Assembly: GCF_900156095.1 (NCBI RefSeq)
Contig: NZ_FTMJ01000003.1
Span: 62,001 to 126,000 of the forward strand
Length of the DNA: 64,000 bases
Source: Aeromonas sp. RU39B
GTDB lineage: Bacteria > Pseudomonadota > Gammaproteobacteria > Enterobacterales > Aeromonadaceae
Direction: 5' to 3'
Below, in pieces: positions 48,758 through 58,258 of the stretch. A program made the position numbers and the translations under genes. The first letter of the stretch is position 1, and each line of letters opens with the position of its first letter. Below the pieces are notes generated by a model. That model did no database searches. It was not told the DNA's origin and worked only from the letters and a program-made list of their open reading frames with translations.

Positions 48758-50365
48758 ATGAAAGCAAGTGTTGAATACCTTTGCGACGTGTTGATCATTG
48801 GTAGTGGTGCCGCCGGACTCTCCCTCGCCTTGCGCCTGGCAGATTCGGCCAAAGTCCTCGTACTGAGCAAGGGGCCCATCAGTGAAGGGGCCACTTTCTA
48901 TGCGCAAGGAGGCATCGCTGCCGTTTTCGACGAAACCGACAGCATCGAATCCCACGTCAATGACACCCTGAATGCCGGTGCCGGGCTGTGTGACAAGCGA
49001 GCAGTGGAATTTACCGCCCGCCACGCCCGAGACTCAATCCAGTGGTTGATAAGACAAGGGGTTCCGTTTGACAAGGAAGAAGGTGAAGAGGGTCAGGAGA
49101 ATTATCACCTCACCCGCGAAGGGGGCCACAGCCACCGCCGCATCTTCCACGCCGCCGACGCCACCGGCAAAGCGGTCGAAACCACCCTGATCGATCAGGT
49201 GCTCCGCCACCCCAACATCACGCTGATGGAGCGTTTCAACGCAGTCGACCTGATTACCACGCGCAAGCTCGGCCTGCCCGGCAACAAGGTGCTTGGCGCC
49301 TATGTCTGGAACCGGAACAGCGAAGAGGTGGAAGTGGTGCGGGCCCGTTTTGTGGCGCTGGCCACCGGTGGTGCCTCCAAGGTCTATCAATACACCTCCA
49401 ACCCGGACGTCAGCTCCGGTGATGGTATCGCTATGGCGTGGCGCGCCGGTTGCCGGGTGGCGAATCTGGAGTTTAACCAGTTCCACCCCACCAGCCTGTT
49501 CCATCCGGACGATCGCAACTTCCTGCTGACCGAAGCCCTGCGCGGTGAAGGCGCCTATCTGCGCCGCCCCGATGGCAGCCGCTTTATGCCAGATTTCGAT
49601 CCCCGCGCCGAGCTGGCGCCGCGTGATATCGTGGCCCGCGCCATCGACCATGAGATGAAACGTCTCGGGGTCGATTGCATGTACCTCGATATCAGCCACA
49701 AACCGGCTGATTTCATCGTCAAACACTTCCCGACGATCCACGAGCGTTGCATGGCCGTGGGCATCGACATCACCAAGGAGCCGATGCCGGTGGTCCCCGC
49801 CGCGCACTACACCTGCGGTGGCGTGATGGTCGACAAGCATGGTCAAACCGATATCCCGGGTCTCTATGCCATTGGTGAGGTGACCTATACCGGTCTGCAC
49901 GGCGCTAACCGGATGGCCTCCAACTCGCTGCTTGAATGTGTGGTGTATGCCCGCTTTGCCGGCGAGGATATCCTCAGCAAATTGCCTGCCAGTGAAGAGC
50001 CGCCCGAGCTGCCAGCCTGGGACGAAAGTCTGGTCGACAACTCCGATGAGCGGGTGGTCATTCAGCACAACTGGCACGAGCTGCGGCTGATGATGTGGGA
50101 CTACGTGGGAATTGTGCGCACCAACAAGCGCTTGGAGCGAGCCAAACGCCGTATCGATCTGCTCAAGCAAGAGGTGCAGGAGTACTACGCCAACTTCCGC
50201 GTCTCCAACAACCTGCTGGAGCTGAGAAACCTGCTGCAAGTGGCCGAGTTGATTGTTGAATGTGCCATTCGCCGCAAAGAGTCGCGCGGTCTGCACTACA
50301 ACCTCGACTATCCGGATCAGTTGCCCAATCCCAAGCCGACCATTCTCACGCCGCACATCGATTGA
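48758..50365 (+). CDS. nadB: L-aspartate oxidase
   Basis: NadB oxidises aspartate to iminoaspartate, the first step of de novo NAD synthesis. The 535-residue flavoprotein has the FAD motif [26 protein letters not shown]-type [14 protein letters not shown], the catalytic HPTSLF region and [21 protein letters not shown], plus a C-terminal helical bundle. ATG at 48758 is preferred by family length; another ATG 9 bases upstream is equally possible since neither has a well-spaced ribosome site. It is divergent from rpoE, as in E. coli. Confidence 0.96.
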   Translation: MKASVEYLCDVLIIGSGAAGLSLALRLADSAKVLVLSKGPISEGATFYAQGGIAAVFDETDSIESHVNDTLNAGAGLCDKRAVEFTARHARDSIQWLIRQGVPFDKEEGEEGQENYHLTREGGHSHRRIFHAADATGKAVETTLIDQVLRHPNITLMERFNAVDLITTRKLGLPGNKVLGAYVWNRNSEEVEVVRARFVALATGGASKVYQYTSNPDVSSGDGIAMAWRAGCRVANLEFNQFHPTSLFHPDDRNFLLTEALRGEGAYLRRPDGSRFMPDFDPRAELAPRDIVARAIDHEMKRLGVDCMYLDISHKPADFIVKHFPTIHERCMAVGIDITKEPMPVVPAAHYTCGGVMVDKHGQTDIPGLYAIGEVTYTGLHGANRMASNSLLECVVYARFAGEDILSKLPASEEPPELPAWDESLVDNSDERVVIQHNWHELRLMMWDYVGIVRTNKRLERAKRRIDLLKQEVQEYYANFRVSNNLLELRNLLQVAELIVECAIRRKESRGLHYNLDYPDQLPNPKPTILTPHID

Positions 50366-50373
50366 TGTGAACC

Positions 50374-50399
50374 ATCAGGCCCTGCGGGGCCTGATTTTT
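50374..50399 (+). terminator. Terminator of nadB
   Basis: ATCAGGCCC and GGGCCTGAT form a perfect 9-bp stem with loop TGCG, running into TTTTTG. It lies 8 bases after the nadB stop. Confidence 0.9.
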
Positions 50400-50403
50400 G
50401 TGG

Positions 50404-51240
50404 CTATGTTGCCAGATAGGCCAATGCTGCCTGATGCCCCATCCGATAACCCGCCTCCAGCCGTGACGGATCGGTGGTCACCCGCCCCACCCGAAACGCA
50501 GCGGTGGGCGCAATCACCCGCACCCGGCAGTCAGATGGCGGCGCCGCGATAAAGTCGATGGCGCGGTTATAAGCCTGATGGCGCAGCAGCATGGCGGCCG
50601 CGAGCTGGGGTGTGTTACGTAGCAAGTGACGGGTCAGGGCCGGCACTCTGGGCGCATGTTTGCGATAGCCAAGTGGGCGCGACAGCACAACCGTGATATC
50701 GCGGGCGCCATGGCGATAGGCATGCTCTACCGGAATCGAATCAGCGACGCCACCATCGGTCATCGGCAACCCATCAAACAGCACCTGATCACGATAGGCG
50801 AGCGGCACGGCGCAAGAGGCTTTCAGCAGTTGCTCAAGCTGCTGGGAATGAGCGGTCAGATAGGCCGCTTCTCCGGTGTCGATGCGGGTGGTCACCACGG
50901 TCAGCGGAATCGCGCTCGCGGCAAAGCGCGCCAGATCGAGCCTGATTTCCCGTATGGTCACCGCCCACAACCAATCCAGATCGAGCCAGTGACCACCGCG
51001 CAAAAACCGCGGCAGATTGATAAATTCCGGCCGGCAGGAGTAATCGGTGATCACCTTGTAGTTACGGCCGTGCTGATGGCAGAGAAATGCCGCCAGATTG
51101 ACCGCGCCGGCCGACACACCGATGCAGTGGTCAAACGCCTGATAACCCTGCTCGAGAAAAGCGTCCAGCACCCCGGCGGCAAAGATGCCGCGCATGGCGC
51201 CGCCTTCGACGACCAGCGCCCTTCTTGATTGATTTGTCAT
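50404..51240 (-). CDS. Patatin-like phospholipase (YjjU-type)
   Basis: A 278-residue patatin-family hydrolase. All three signatures are present: the oxyanion-hole GGAMRG (13-18), the nucleophile Ser43 in GVSAGA, and the catalytic Asp162 in TDGG. There is no signal peptide, so it should be cytosolic or membrane-peripheral, acting on phospholipids or other acyl esters; the substrate is unknown. ATG at 51240 is chosen because the domain starts immediately after it; the frame is open 37 codons further and there is no clear ribosome site. It is convergent with nadB. Confidence 0.87.
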   Translation of the reverse strand: MTNQSRRALVVEGGAMRGIFAAGVLDAFLEQGYQAFDHCIGVSAGAVNLAAFLCHQHGRNYKVITDYSCRPEFINLPRFLRGGHWLDLDWLWAVTIREIRLDLARFAASAIPLTVVTTRIDTGEAAYLTAHSQQLEQLLKASCAVPLAYRDQVLFDGLPMTDGGVADSIPVEHAYRHGARDITVVLSRPLGYRKHAPRVPALTRHLLRNTPQLAAAMLLRHQAYNRAIDFIAAPPSDCRVRVIAPTAAFRVGRVTTDPSRLEAGYRMGHQAALAYLAT

Positions 51241-51302
51241 AGGTTGCGTCAAATTCAGACTGTTCCGAGTTGCGACAATTGAGACCCCGGTCAGAGCATC
51301 CT

Positions 51303-51328
51303 GCGCCAGTGCTGGCGCGCCCTGGCGC
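51303..51328. repeat. GCGCCAG inverted repeat cluster upstream of the patatin gene
   Basis: GCGCCAG and CTGGCGC are separated by TG, with a second CTGGCGC three bases later. The repeat lies in the otherwise gene-free 290-bp region between the divergent patatin and His-rich lipoprotein genes. Its role is unknown. Confidence 0.4.
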
Positions 51329-51531
51329 TGCGACAAAGTGATCCGTGTCACGTTCCTGCATGCTCAAGCCAGACTTGTCGGCCCATATCAACCACTTACC
51401 ATGCGCCTTCAGAACTTGTACGGACGGAGCCACTGCGTCCCCAGACTACCACGTCTGCCCGCCAGGCCGTACCCGCATCCGGGTCCTTGTCTGTGCTCAC
51501 TTCATTTGATGCTTGTTAAGGAGCCCACACC

Positions 51532-51939
51532 ATGAATGCCAAGATCCTGCTCGGCGCCCTGTTGTCCTTGAGCCTGGCCGGTTGCGTTGTCCCGGTTGAT
51601 TCAGATGGTCACTACCGCCGTGATTACGATGACAGCTACCAGTCCCAAAATGACAATCAGGGCCAGAGCCACCACAGCCGTCATCATCACCAAAACCAGG
51701 ACAGCACTGCAGCTACCGGCTCCAGAGTCTCGGCGCTGGAAGATCTGGTTGGTGCCCGCGCCGGCCAAGCTGAAGGTGAGCTGACCTCCCGTGGCTACTC
51801 CTTCATCCGCAAAGAAGCCGCTGGCAGCAGCGCCTATGCCTACTACAACGAAGAGCAAACCGGGAACTGCGTCACCGTACGTACTCAAGATGGCCGCTTC
51901 GCATCGATCGTTTACGCCACCCAGTTTGACTGCCGTTAA
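51532..51939 (+). CDS. His-rich putative lipoprotein
   Basis: A 135-residue lipoprotein precursor: signal MNAKILLGALLSLSLAGC with lipobox LAGC (Cys18). The mature part opens with a low-complexity Asp/Gln/His tract (DDSYQSQNDNQGQSHHSRHHH), which could bind metal ions. A folded domain follows, with SALEDLVGARAGQAEGELTSRGY and two cysteines (TGNCVTV and QFDCR) that may pair. This C-terminal pattern occurs in small uncharacterised lipoproteins of Aeromonas and pseudomonads. It has a ribosome site (AAGGAG) and its own terminator. The function is unknown. Confidence 0.8.
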   Translation: MNAKILLGALLSLSLAGCVVPVDSDGHYRRDYDDSYQSQNDNQGQSHHSRHHHQNQDSTAATGSRVSALEDLVGARAGQAEGELTSRGYSFIRKEAAGSSAYAYYNEEQTGNCVTVRTQDGRFASIVYATQFDCR

Positions 51940-51964
51940 CCGATTGTCTCCCCCGGTGTGTTAC

Positions 51965-51987
51965 AAAGGGCCGCTTGGCCCTTTTTT
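51965..51987 (+). terminator. Terminator of the His-rich lipoprotein gene
   Basis: AAAGGGCC and GGCCCTTT form an 8-bp stem with loop GCTT and a run of six T. It lies 25 bases after the stop. Confidence 0.92.
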
Positions 51988-52066
51988 CATGACCACCTTA
52001 ATCGCTTTTTTCCAGACGACTTTATCCCTCCCCCCTGCCACCTTTGACAGCACGATCACGCATTTA

Positions 52067-52093
52067 GATAAATGATAATGACTTTCATTTATC
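52067..52093 (+). promoter_or_regulatory. Fur-box-like site upstream of fumC
   Basis: GATAAATG (52067-52074) and CATTTATC (52086-52093) are perfect complements around an 11-bp centre. The inner stretch from 52074 (GATAATGACTTTCATTTATC) matches the Fur consensus GATAATGATAATCATTATC closely. It lies about 50 bp before the fumC start, where a repressor would block the promoter. Confidence 0.75.
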
Positions 52094-52140
52094 TGCGATG
52101 TTAACTCGGTGTATCCGTGTCATCTGTAAGAGGAGTCAGC

Positions 52141-53532
52141 ATGTCTACCCGTCAGGAACGAGACAGTTTCGGTTTTATCGCCGTCCCCGCCGAGCATCTT
52201 TGGGGCGCACAAACAGAGCGGTCATTGCGCCATTTTGCCATTTCAAGCGAGCGGCAAAGCCCGGAGATCATCGCCGCCCTTGCCCGCATCAAGCGCGCCT
52301 GTGCCCGTGTCAATCAGGCGCTTGGCAAGCTAGAAGCGCGCAAGGCCGACGCCATCGTCGCCGCAGCCGATGAGGTGCTGGCAGGCCAGCATCCCCATGA
52401 ATTTCCCCTTTCGGTGTGGCAGACCGGATCCGGTACCCAGACCAACATGAACGTCAACGAGGTGCTGGCAAACCGGGCCAGCGAGTTGCTCGGTGGCGAG
52501 CGCGGCGAAGGACGGCTCGTTCACCCCAATGATGATGTGAACAAGAGCCAGTCAAGCAACGATGTTTTCCCCACCGCCATGCATCTGTCTGCCGTGACCA
52601 CCATCGAGCAGCAGTTGTTGCCCTCCCTGGTGGCCCTGCGCGAAGTGCTGGCCGCCAAGTCGAGCGAGTTTAAGGACATAGTGAAGATTGGTCGCACCCA
52701 CCTGCAGGACGCGACCCCGCTCACCCTGGGTCAGGAGATCTCCGGCTGGGTGGCCCAACTTGCCCACGGCGAGCGCCATCTGCGCGCGGCCCTGCCCCAT
52801 CTGTGCGAGCTGGCGCTGGGCGGCACTGCGGTTGGTACCGGTCTTAACACCCCGCCGGGCTTTGCCGAGGCGGTCGCCACAGAGCTGGCCGAGCAGACCG
52901 GCCTGCCGTTGGTCACGGCTCCGAGTAAGTTCGAGGCACTGGCCAGCTGTGACGCGCTGGTGCATGCCCACGGCGCGCTCAAGACACTGGCCGCCTCGCT
53001 GATGAAGATCGCCAACGATGTGCGCTGGCTGGCGAGTGGCCCGCGCAGCGGCCTTGGCGAGATCACCATTCCGGAAAACGAGCCGGGCTCGAGCATCATG
53101 CCGGGTAAGGTCAATCCGACCCAGTGTGAGGCGCTGACCATGCTGTGTGCCCAAGTCATGGGCAACGACGTCGCCATCAACATCGGCGGCGCCAGCGGTA
53201 ACTTCGAGCTCAACGTCTTCCGTCCGCTGGTGGCGCACAATTTCCTGCAGAGCGTGCGCCTGCTGGCCGATGGCATGAACAGTTTCCGTCAGCACTGCGC
53301 CCTGGGCATCGCGCCGGATCGCGCCCGTATCGACGAGCTGGTCAGCCGCTCCCTGATGCTGGTCACCGCCCTCAACCCACACATTGGCTATGACAAGGCC
53401 GCCGAGATCGCCAAGCGAGCGCACCACCAAGGGCTCAGCCTGCGCGATGCAGCTATTGCTTCGCGCCACCTCAGCGCCGAGCAGTTTGATGCCTGGGTCA
53501 TCCCGGCCGAAATGGTGGGTCATCTCAAATAA
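52141..53532 (+). CDS. fumC: Class II fumarate hydratase
   Basis: FumC interconverts fumarate and malate and needs no iron-sulfur cluster. The 463-residue protein has [16 protein letters not shown], the catalytic His region [32 protein letters not shown], and the superfamily signature [18 protein letters not shown] at 52141 follows GAGGAG by 7 bases. The upstream Fur-box-like site suggests control by iron, but the sequence cannot show whether Fur acts as repressor here. It ends at a bidirectional terminator facing yjbQ. Confidence 0.96.
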   Translation: MSTRQERDSFGFIAVPAEHLWGAQTERSLRHFAISSERQSPEIIAALARIKRACARVNQALGKLEARKADAIVAAADEVLAGQHPHEFPLSVWQTGSGTQTNMNVNEVLANRASELLGGERGEGRLVHPNDDVNKSQSSNDVFPTAMHLSAVTTIEQQLLPSLVALREVLAAKSSEFKDIVKIGRTHLQDATPLTLGQEISGWVAQLAHGERHLRAALPHLCELALGGTAVGTGLNTPPGFAEAVATELAEQTGLPLVTAPSKFEALASCDALVHAHGALKTLAASLMKIANDVRWLASGPRSGLGEITIPENEPGSSIMPGKVNPTQCEALTMLCAQVMGNDVAINIGGASGNFELNVFRPLVAHNFLQSVRLLADGMNSFRQHCALGIAPDRARIDELVSRSLMLVTALNPHIGYDKAAEIAKRAHHQGLSLRDAAIASRHLSAEQFDAWVIPAEMVGHLK

Positions 53533-53549
53533 GCCGTCAGCCAAGCGCT

Positions 53550-53578
53550 AAAAAACCAAGGGGCGCCGCAGCGCCCCT
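53550..53578. terminator. Bidirectional terminator between fumC and yjbQ
   Basis: AGGGGCGC and GCGCCCCT form a perfect 8-bp stem with loop CGCA. On the minus strand it is followed by TTGGTTTTTT (yjbQ end); on the plus strand the tail is GATTATT (fumC end). Confidence 0.85.
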
Positions 53579-53580
53579 GA

Positions 53581-54000
53581 TTATTCCCCTTGCAGGGTGA
53601 CGATGATGCGGCGGCTGCCGCCATCATCGCGGTGTTCACCGAGCCAAATGCCCTGCCAGGTGCCAAGCGCCAATCGGCCGCGGCTGATGGGCAGTTGCAG
53701 GCTGACACCGAGCAGCGAGGATTTGATATGCGCCGGCATATCGTCCGGCCCTTCGCTGGTGTGACGATAGTGCGGCGCCAACTCCGGCGCCAATATGCCC
53801 AGATGCGCCTCCATATCGCGGCGCACATCCGGATCGCAGTTTTCGTTGAGCGTGAGCGAGGCCGAGGTGTGTTGCAGCAGCAGATGGGCCAGACCTATCT
53901 GGATGCCTGCGATCTCTGGCATTTGAGCCAGGATCTCGTCGGTCACCAGATGAAAACCGCGCCGTTTGGGCGCCAGCCTTATCTGCCGCTGACACCACAT
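53581..54000 (-). CDS. yjbQ: YjbQ family protein (UPF0047)
   Basis: A 139-residue soluble protein of the YjbQ/UPF0047 family. Conserved features include a GxH-L-type segment [18 protein letters not shown], the metal/phosphate-binding [19 protein letters not shown] and the C-terminal [13 protein letters not shown]. YjbQ of E. coli was reported to have weak thiamine-phosphate-synthase-like activity; its true role is uncertain. It overlaps the alr stop by a single base, so it is translationally coupled to alanine racemase. Confidence 0.92.
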   Translation of the reverse strand: MWCQRQIRLAPKRRGFHLVTDEILAQMPEIAGIQIGLAHLLLQHTSASLTLNENCDPDVRRDMEAHLGILAPELAPHYRHTSEGPDDMPAHIKSSLLGVSLQLPISRGRLALGTWQGIWLGEHRDDGGSRRIIVTLQGE

Positions 54001-55073
54001 CAGACGTACTCCATGAAAACCCGCGAGGTGAGCTTGGTGATGAGCTCGTAGGGAATGGTGCCAATCTCGTCAGCCACCCGCTCCACCGGCAGTCCCTCGC
54101 CCCACAAGATCACCTCGTCACCGGCCTTGTCGGTAGCATCAGGGCCCAGATCGACCGTGGTCATGTCCATCGAGACGCGGCCTACCAGCGGCACAATGCG
54201 GCCATTGACCAGCATTGAGGTGCCATTAGGCGCCATGCGCGGATAACCATCACCATAACCAATCGCCACCACGCCGAGGCGGGTATCACGCTCGGACACC
54301 CAGTTGGCACCATAGCCAACCGGCTCGCCGGCTTTGTGTTCACGCACGGCGATCAGCTGGGTCTTGAGGGTCATCACCGGCTTAAGGTCATAGTCGGCTG
54401 CGACGGTATTCGGGAACGGCGACACGCCGTACAAAATCACGCCGGGGCGCACCCATTCGCAGTGAGAGTCAGGCCAGGCCAGAATGCCGGCAGAGTTGGC
54501 CATGGCGCGCTCACCGGCCAGCGGCGCGGTCAGTTTGGCAAACAGATCGATCTGCTCGCGGGTGGTCGGCTGCTCCAGCTCATCGGAGCGGCTGAAGTGG
54601 GTCATGATGTTAAACGGCTGGGCTACGTTCTTGCACTTGGCCAGGCGGGCGATAAAAGCCGGCATCTCGTCGGCGCGCACCCCCAGACGGTGCATACCGG
54701 TATCCAGTTTGAGCCAGGCCACCACCGGAGAGGGCAGTTCGGCGCGCTCAAGCGCTTCGAGTTGCTCCCAGGTGTGGACGGCGGTTTGCAGGTTGTTGGC
54801 CGCCAGCACCGGCAGATCGTCGGCACTGAAGAAGCCTTCCAGCAGCACAATCGGTTTGACCACGGCGCAGGAGCGCAGCATCAGCGCCTCCTCGATCCGC
54901 GCCACCGCATAGGCATCGGCATCGGCCAGCGTACGCGCCACCGGCAGCAGGCCGTGGCCGTAGGCGTTGGCCTTGACCACCGCGATGATCTTGCAGTCGG
55001 GAGCGTGGCGTTTGACCACGGCGAGATTGTGGCGCAAGGCCTCGGTATTGATTTGGGCAGTAGCCGCTTTCAT
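54000..55073 (-). CDS. alr: Alanine racemase
   Basis: Alr makes D-alanine for peptidoglycan, using PLP. The 357-residue protein has the PLP Lys34 in [10 protein letters not shown], the barrel domain with RIEEAL and [11 protein letters not shown], and the C-terminal beta domain with the catalytic Tyr region VGYGANW and [12 protein letters not shown]. The length matches E. coli Alr. It follows dnaB by 61 bases, the usual dnaB-alr order, and is coupled to yjbQ downstream. Confidence 0.96.
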   Translation of the reverse strand: MKAATAQINTEALRHNLAVVKRHAPDCKIIAVVKANAYGHGLLPVARTLADADAYAVARIEEALMLRSCAVVKPIVLLEGFFSADDLPVLAANNLQTAVHTWEQLEALERAELPSPVVAWLKLDTGMHRLGVRADEMPAFIARLAKCKNVAQPFNIMTHFSRSDELEQPTTREQIDLFAKLTAPLAGERAMANSAGILAWPDSHCEWVRPGVILYGVSPFPNTVAADYDLKPVMTLKTQLIAVREHKAGEPVGYGANWVSERDTRLGVVAIGYGDGYPRMAPNGTSMLVNGRIVPLVGRVSMDMTTVDLGPDATDKAGDEVILWGEGLPVERVADEIGTIPYELITKLTSRVFMEYV

Positions 55074-55134
55074 GGTTTTCCCTTATGAGGGCACGTATGA
55101 CGCCATCTGCCGCCGAGCGGCAGAGCGCCGCCAC

Positions 55135-56529
55135 TCAATAGTCGTCGTCGAAGGCCGGACCGGCATAATTGTCGAACCGGGAAAACTGTCCCTGGAAGGT
55201 GAGGCGCACCCGGCCGATGGGGCCGTTACGCTGCTTGCCGATGATGATTTCGGCGATCCCCTTGTCGGGACTGTCGTCGTGATAAACCTCATCACGGTAG
55301 ATGAACATGATAAGGTCGGCATCCTGTTCGATAGAACCGGATTCACGAAGGTCGGAGTTGACCGGACGCTTGTCGGCCCGCTGCTCCAGGCTACGGTTGA
55401 GCTGGGAGAGCGCCACTACCGGGCACTGCAGCTCTTTGGCGAGCGCCTTGAGCGAGCGGGAGATTTCACCGATTTCCAGAGTCCGGTTATCAGAGAGGCT
55501 GGGCACCCGCATCAGCTGCAGGTAGTCGACCATGATCATGCTAAGACCGCCGTTGTCCCGGGCCACCCGACGGGCGCGGGAGCGCACTTCGGTCGGCGTC
55601 AGGCCCGAGGAGTCGTCGATGTACATCTTGCCCTTTTCGAGCAGGGTGCCCATGGTCGAGGAGAGACGCGCCCAATCTTCATCGTCGAGCTGGCCGGTAC
55701 GAATGCGGGTCTGGTCGATGCGCCCCACCGAGGCGAGCATACGCATGATGATCTGCTCCGAGGGCATTTCGAGCGAGAAGATCAGCACCGGCTTGTCGGA
55801 GGTGAGCGCCGCATTTTCGCACAGGTTCATGGCAAACGTGGTCTTGCCCATGGAGGGACGCGCCGCCACGATCACCAGATCGGAGCGCTGCAGACCGGCG
55901 GTCATCTTGTCGAGATCGTTGTAACCGGTCGATACCCCGGTTACGCCGTTGTGGGGTTTTTTGAACAGCTCCTCAATCTTGTCGACCGTCTGCTCGAGGA
56001 TGTGCCGCAGGGGCTGCGGCCCCTCGTTGGCACTGGTGCGCTGCTCGGCGATTTTGAATACTTTGCTTTCGGCCAGATCGAGCAGATCGCCCGAGTTACG
56101 CCCTTGCGGTTCATAACCCGCTTCGACGATCTCGTTAGCCACCGCAATCATCTCGCGCACCACCGCCCGCTCACGCACGATCTCGGCATAGGCGGTGATG
56201 TTGGCGGCGCTCGGGGTGTTCTTGGCGATCTCGACCAGATAGGCAAAGCCACCCACCTCTTCGAGCTGCTCGGAGCGCTCCAGATCTTCTTGCACCGTGA
56301 TGAGATCGATGGGGCTGCCGGCATTGGACAGGCGGTTCATCGCCTGGAAAATCAGGCGGTGCGGACGGCTATAGAAATCCTGATCGATGACCCGCTCGGC
56401 CACCCGGTCCCAGGCCTCGTTGTCGAGCATCAGACCACCAAGAACGGATTGCTCGGCCTCGAAGGAGTGAGGAGGCACCTTGAGCTGCAAGGTCTTGGCG
56501 TCTTTTTTTGCTGTCGGTTGCTCGGCCAT
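55135..56529 (-). CDS. dnaB: Replicative DNA helicase
   Basis: DnaB is the hexameric 5'-3' helicase of the replication fork. The 464-residue protein has an N-terminal helical domain (PHSFEAEQSVLGGLMLDNEAWD), a linker, and a RecA-like C-terminal domain with Walker A ARPSMGKTTFAMN, Walker B IMVDYLQLM, and the conserved SDLRESGSIEQDADLIMFIYRDEVY. No intein is present. The downstream gene is alr. Confidence 0.98.
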   Translation of the reverse strand: MAEQPTAKKDAKTLQLKVPPHSFEAEQSVLGGLMLDNEAWDRVAERVIDQDFYSRPHRLIFQAMNRLSNAGSPIDLITVQEDLERSEQLEEVGGFAYLVEIAKNTPSAANITAYAEIVRERAVVREMIAVANEIVEAGYEPQGRNSGDLLDLAESKVFKIAEQRTSANEGPQPLRHILEQTVDKIEELFKKPHNGVTGVSTGYNDLDKMTAGLQRSDLVIVAARPSMGKTTFAMNLCENAALTSDKPVLIFSLEMPSEQIIMRMLASVGRIDQTRIRTGQLDDEDWARLSSTMGTLLEKGKMYIDDSSGLTPTEVRSRARRVARDNGGLSMIMVDYLQLMRVPSLSDNRTLEIGEISRSLKALAKELQCPVVALSQLNRSLEQRADKRPVNSDLRESGSIEQDADLIMFIYRDEVYHDDSPDKGIAEIIIGKQRNGPIGRVRLTFQGQFSRFDNYAGPAFDDDY

Positions 56530-56751
56530 AGGGGATCTGAATTACGCGAAAGGAAGGGGGATTTTACCCAAGATTGCCGTGATGGGCGAGATCAATCCGG
56601 CACCTGGCACTGCCGGCAACCTAATTCTTCATTCATGAATAATTCATATGCGAAATGCTACTTAAGCTACATGCTGAGCGCACTGGACGGCGCGCGGCGC
56701 GCGGTACCACCACGGACCGCCTTCATCAACTCCAGGAGTGAAAGAGCTGAT

Positions 56752-57621
56752 ATGAAAAAATGGTTGACCCTGTTTGCCGTCATCCTGGCTTTCGGCCTCG
56801 GAGCGCCGGTTGCCGAAGCCAAGAAGTTTGGCAGCAGCAAATCGTTCGGCAAGAGCTTCAAGACCGCCCCGGCCCAACCGGCGGCAAAACCGGTCGATAA
56901 CAAGAATCCGACCCTCGGCGCAGCCCCCACTGCCCCCAAGAAAAGCGGCCTGATGGGCGGCTTGCTCGGTGGTTTGCTGGCAGGTGGCCTGTTTGCATGG
57001 CTGCTCGGCAGCGGCGCCTTCGAAGGTCTGCAGGCGATGGACTTTATCCTGATCGCCGCCCTCGCCTTCGGGGTCATGTTCCTGCTGCGCACTCTGCGTA
57101 AAGGCGGCGCCCCGCAGGCCAGCGCGCAGCAACAAGCGGCCTACGCCGGATACCAGCCTGCTGCGCAGCAATCCGCACCGCAAGCGTTTCAGGCCGACAC
57201 TGCTGCACCGCAGTCGAGCGGATTTACCGACAGCGACGTGCCGTTTCGCCTGCCGCCCGGCTTTGACATGAACGCCTTCCTGGCCGGTGCCCGCGATCAC
57301 TATCGCACCCTGCAAGAGGCCTGGAACAAGGGCGATCTGAGCAAGATCCAGGAGTATGTCAGCCCGGAGCTGTTTGCCCAGCTCAAAGCAGAGCGCAATG
57401 AGCTGAGCGGCGAGCAGCACACCGAAGTGATGTACGTGGATACCCAGCTGGTGCGCGCCGACCACGGCAGCGACTGGGCCCAGGTCAGCGTACTGTTTAC
57501 CGGCCGCTACATGGACCGGACCGAGCAGGTGGAAGAAGACATTCGCGAAGTTTGGCACCTCGAGCGCGATCTGACCAAAGCCGGTGCTCCCTGGCACATC
57601 GTCGGTATCGAGCAAGCGTAA
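56752..57621 (+). CDS. Tim44-like domain membrane protein
   Basis: A 289-residue protein. It starts with a signal peptide (MKKWLTLFAVILAFGLGAPVAEA), then a Lys/Ser/Phe-rich FGSSKSFGKSFKT motif and a Pro/Ala linker. Two Gly-rich hydrophobic segments follow (GLMGGLLGGLLAGGLFAWLLG, split by a turn, and FILIAALAFGVMFLL). After a Gln/Ala-rich linker comes a Tim44-like domain from about residue 170 (FLAGARDHYRTLQEAWNKGDLSKIQEYVSPELFAQL). Bacterial members are of unknown function. The start at 56752 fits the signal peptide, with AGGAG upstream; the frame stays open far upstream, opposite dnaB. It is monocistronic. Confidence 0.87.
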   Translation: MKKWLTLFAVILAFGLGAPVAEAKKFGSSKSFGKSFKTAPAQPAAKPVDNKNPTLGAAPTAPKKSGLMGGLLGGLLAGGLFAWLLGSGAFEGLQAMDFILIAALAFGVMFLLRTLRKGGAPQASAQQQAAYAGYQPAAQQSAPQAFQADTAAPQSSGFTDSDVPFRLPPGFDMNAFLAGARDHYRTLQEAWNKGDLSKIQEYVSPELFAQLKAERNELSGEQHTEVMYVDTQLVRADHGSDWAQVSVLFTGRYMDRTEQVEEDIREVWHLERDLTKAGAPWHIVGIEQA

Positions 57622-57638
57622 ACACGACGCAGAAACAA

Positions 57639-57669
57639 CAAGGCGGCCACTGGGCCGCCTTGATTTTTT
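57639..57669 (+). terminator. Terminator of the Tim44-domain gene
   Basis: CAAGGCGGCC and GGCCGCCTTG form a perfect 10-bp stem with loop ACTG, followed by ATTTTTT. Confidence 0.92.
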
Positions 57670-57685
57670 GTATCCGTCACAACCG

Positions 57686-58258
57686 TCACAAGCCGAGAAA
57701 ACGGACAATCTGGGCGCAGTAACGCTCAAAGCCGACAAAGGCATGATTGCCACCGCACTCGATGGTCAGGCGGGCAAAGTGATACTCCACCAGCGCCTTT
57801 TGATAATCGAGCACCTCATCATCCTGCTGCTGCAACACCCACAACCGCTCGGGGGCTGAGACTGCAACGGCCAGCGCTTCGAGCTCGGTCATGTGCGCCT
57901 TGGTAAGCTCATAACGCTCGCCGGTATAGGGATTTTGCTGCGGGCCAAGATAACCGCGCAGCAGCTCGTGCGGACGCACGGCGGGATTGATCAGTGCAGC
58001 GCGGCAACCATAGTGCTCTGCCACGCGGGTTGCCATAAAGCCACCTAACGAGCTCCCCACCACGCCGATGGTCTCGTCGGACGGCAGGGCCGCTATAGAG
58101 GCTTCAATAGCCTGCCAGGCGGCGGCCGGAGTAGAGGGCTGAGCCGGGATCACCACCCGGATATCCGGGCGATGCCGGGCGCACCAGTTCGCCATTTGCA
58201 CCGCTTTTTGCGATGCAGGAGAGGAGTTAAATCCGTGCAGATAGAGCAGGGTTGCCAC
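57686..58258 (-). CDS. yqiA: YqiA family esterase
   Basis: A 190-residue alpha/beta-hydrolase. It opens LLYLHGFNSSPASQKA, has the nucleophile elbow GSSLGGF (Ser near residue 69), the acid in QQQDDEVLDYQKA and the His in GGNHAF. E. coli YqiA is an esterase for acyl-CoA and short esters with unclear physiology. Its stop and start abut cpdA directly (no gap), continuing the conserved nudF-yqiB-cpdA-yqiA run. In E. coli parE follows; here it is replaced by the Tim44-domain gene. Confidence 0.92.
   Translation of the reverse strand: MATLLYLHGFNSSPASQKAVQMANWCARHRPDIRVVIPAQPSTPAAAWQAIEASIAALPSDETIGVVGSSLGGFMATRVAEHYGCRAALINPAVRPHELLRGYLGPQQNPYTGERYELTKAHMTELEALAVAVSAPERLWVLQQQDDEVLDYQKALVEYHFARLTIECGGNHAFVGFERYCAQIVRFLGL

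Noticed and set aside
51131..51433. A 100-codon minus-strand frame overlapping the patatin start
   Set aside because: It overlaps the patatin catalytic region in another frame and has no signal, motif or ribosome site.
54967..56751. Long N-terminal extension of the Tim44-domain frame, opposite alr and dnaB
   Set aside because: The signal peptide and ribosome site at 56752 mark the true start; the extension is antisense to essential genes.
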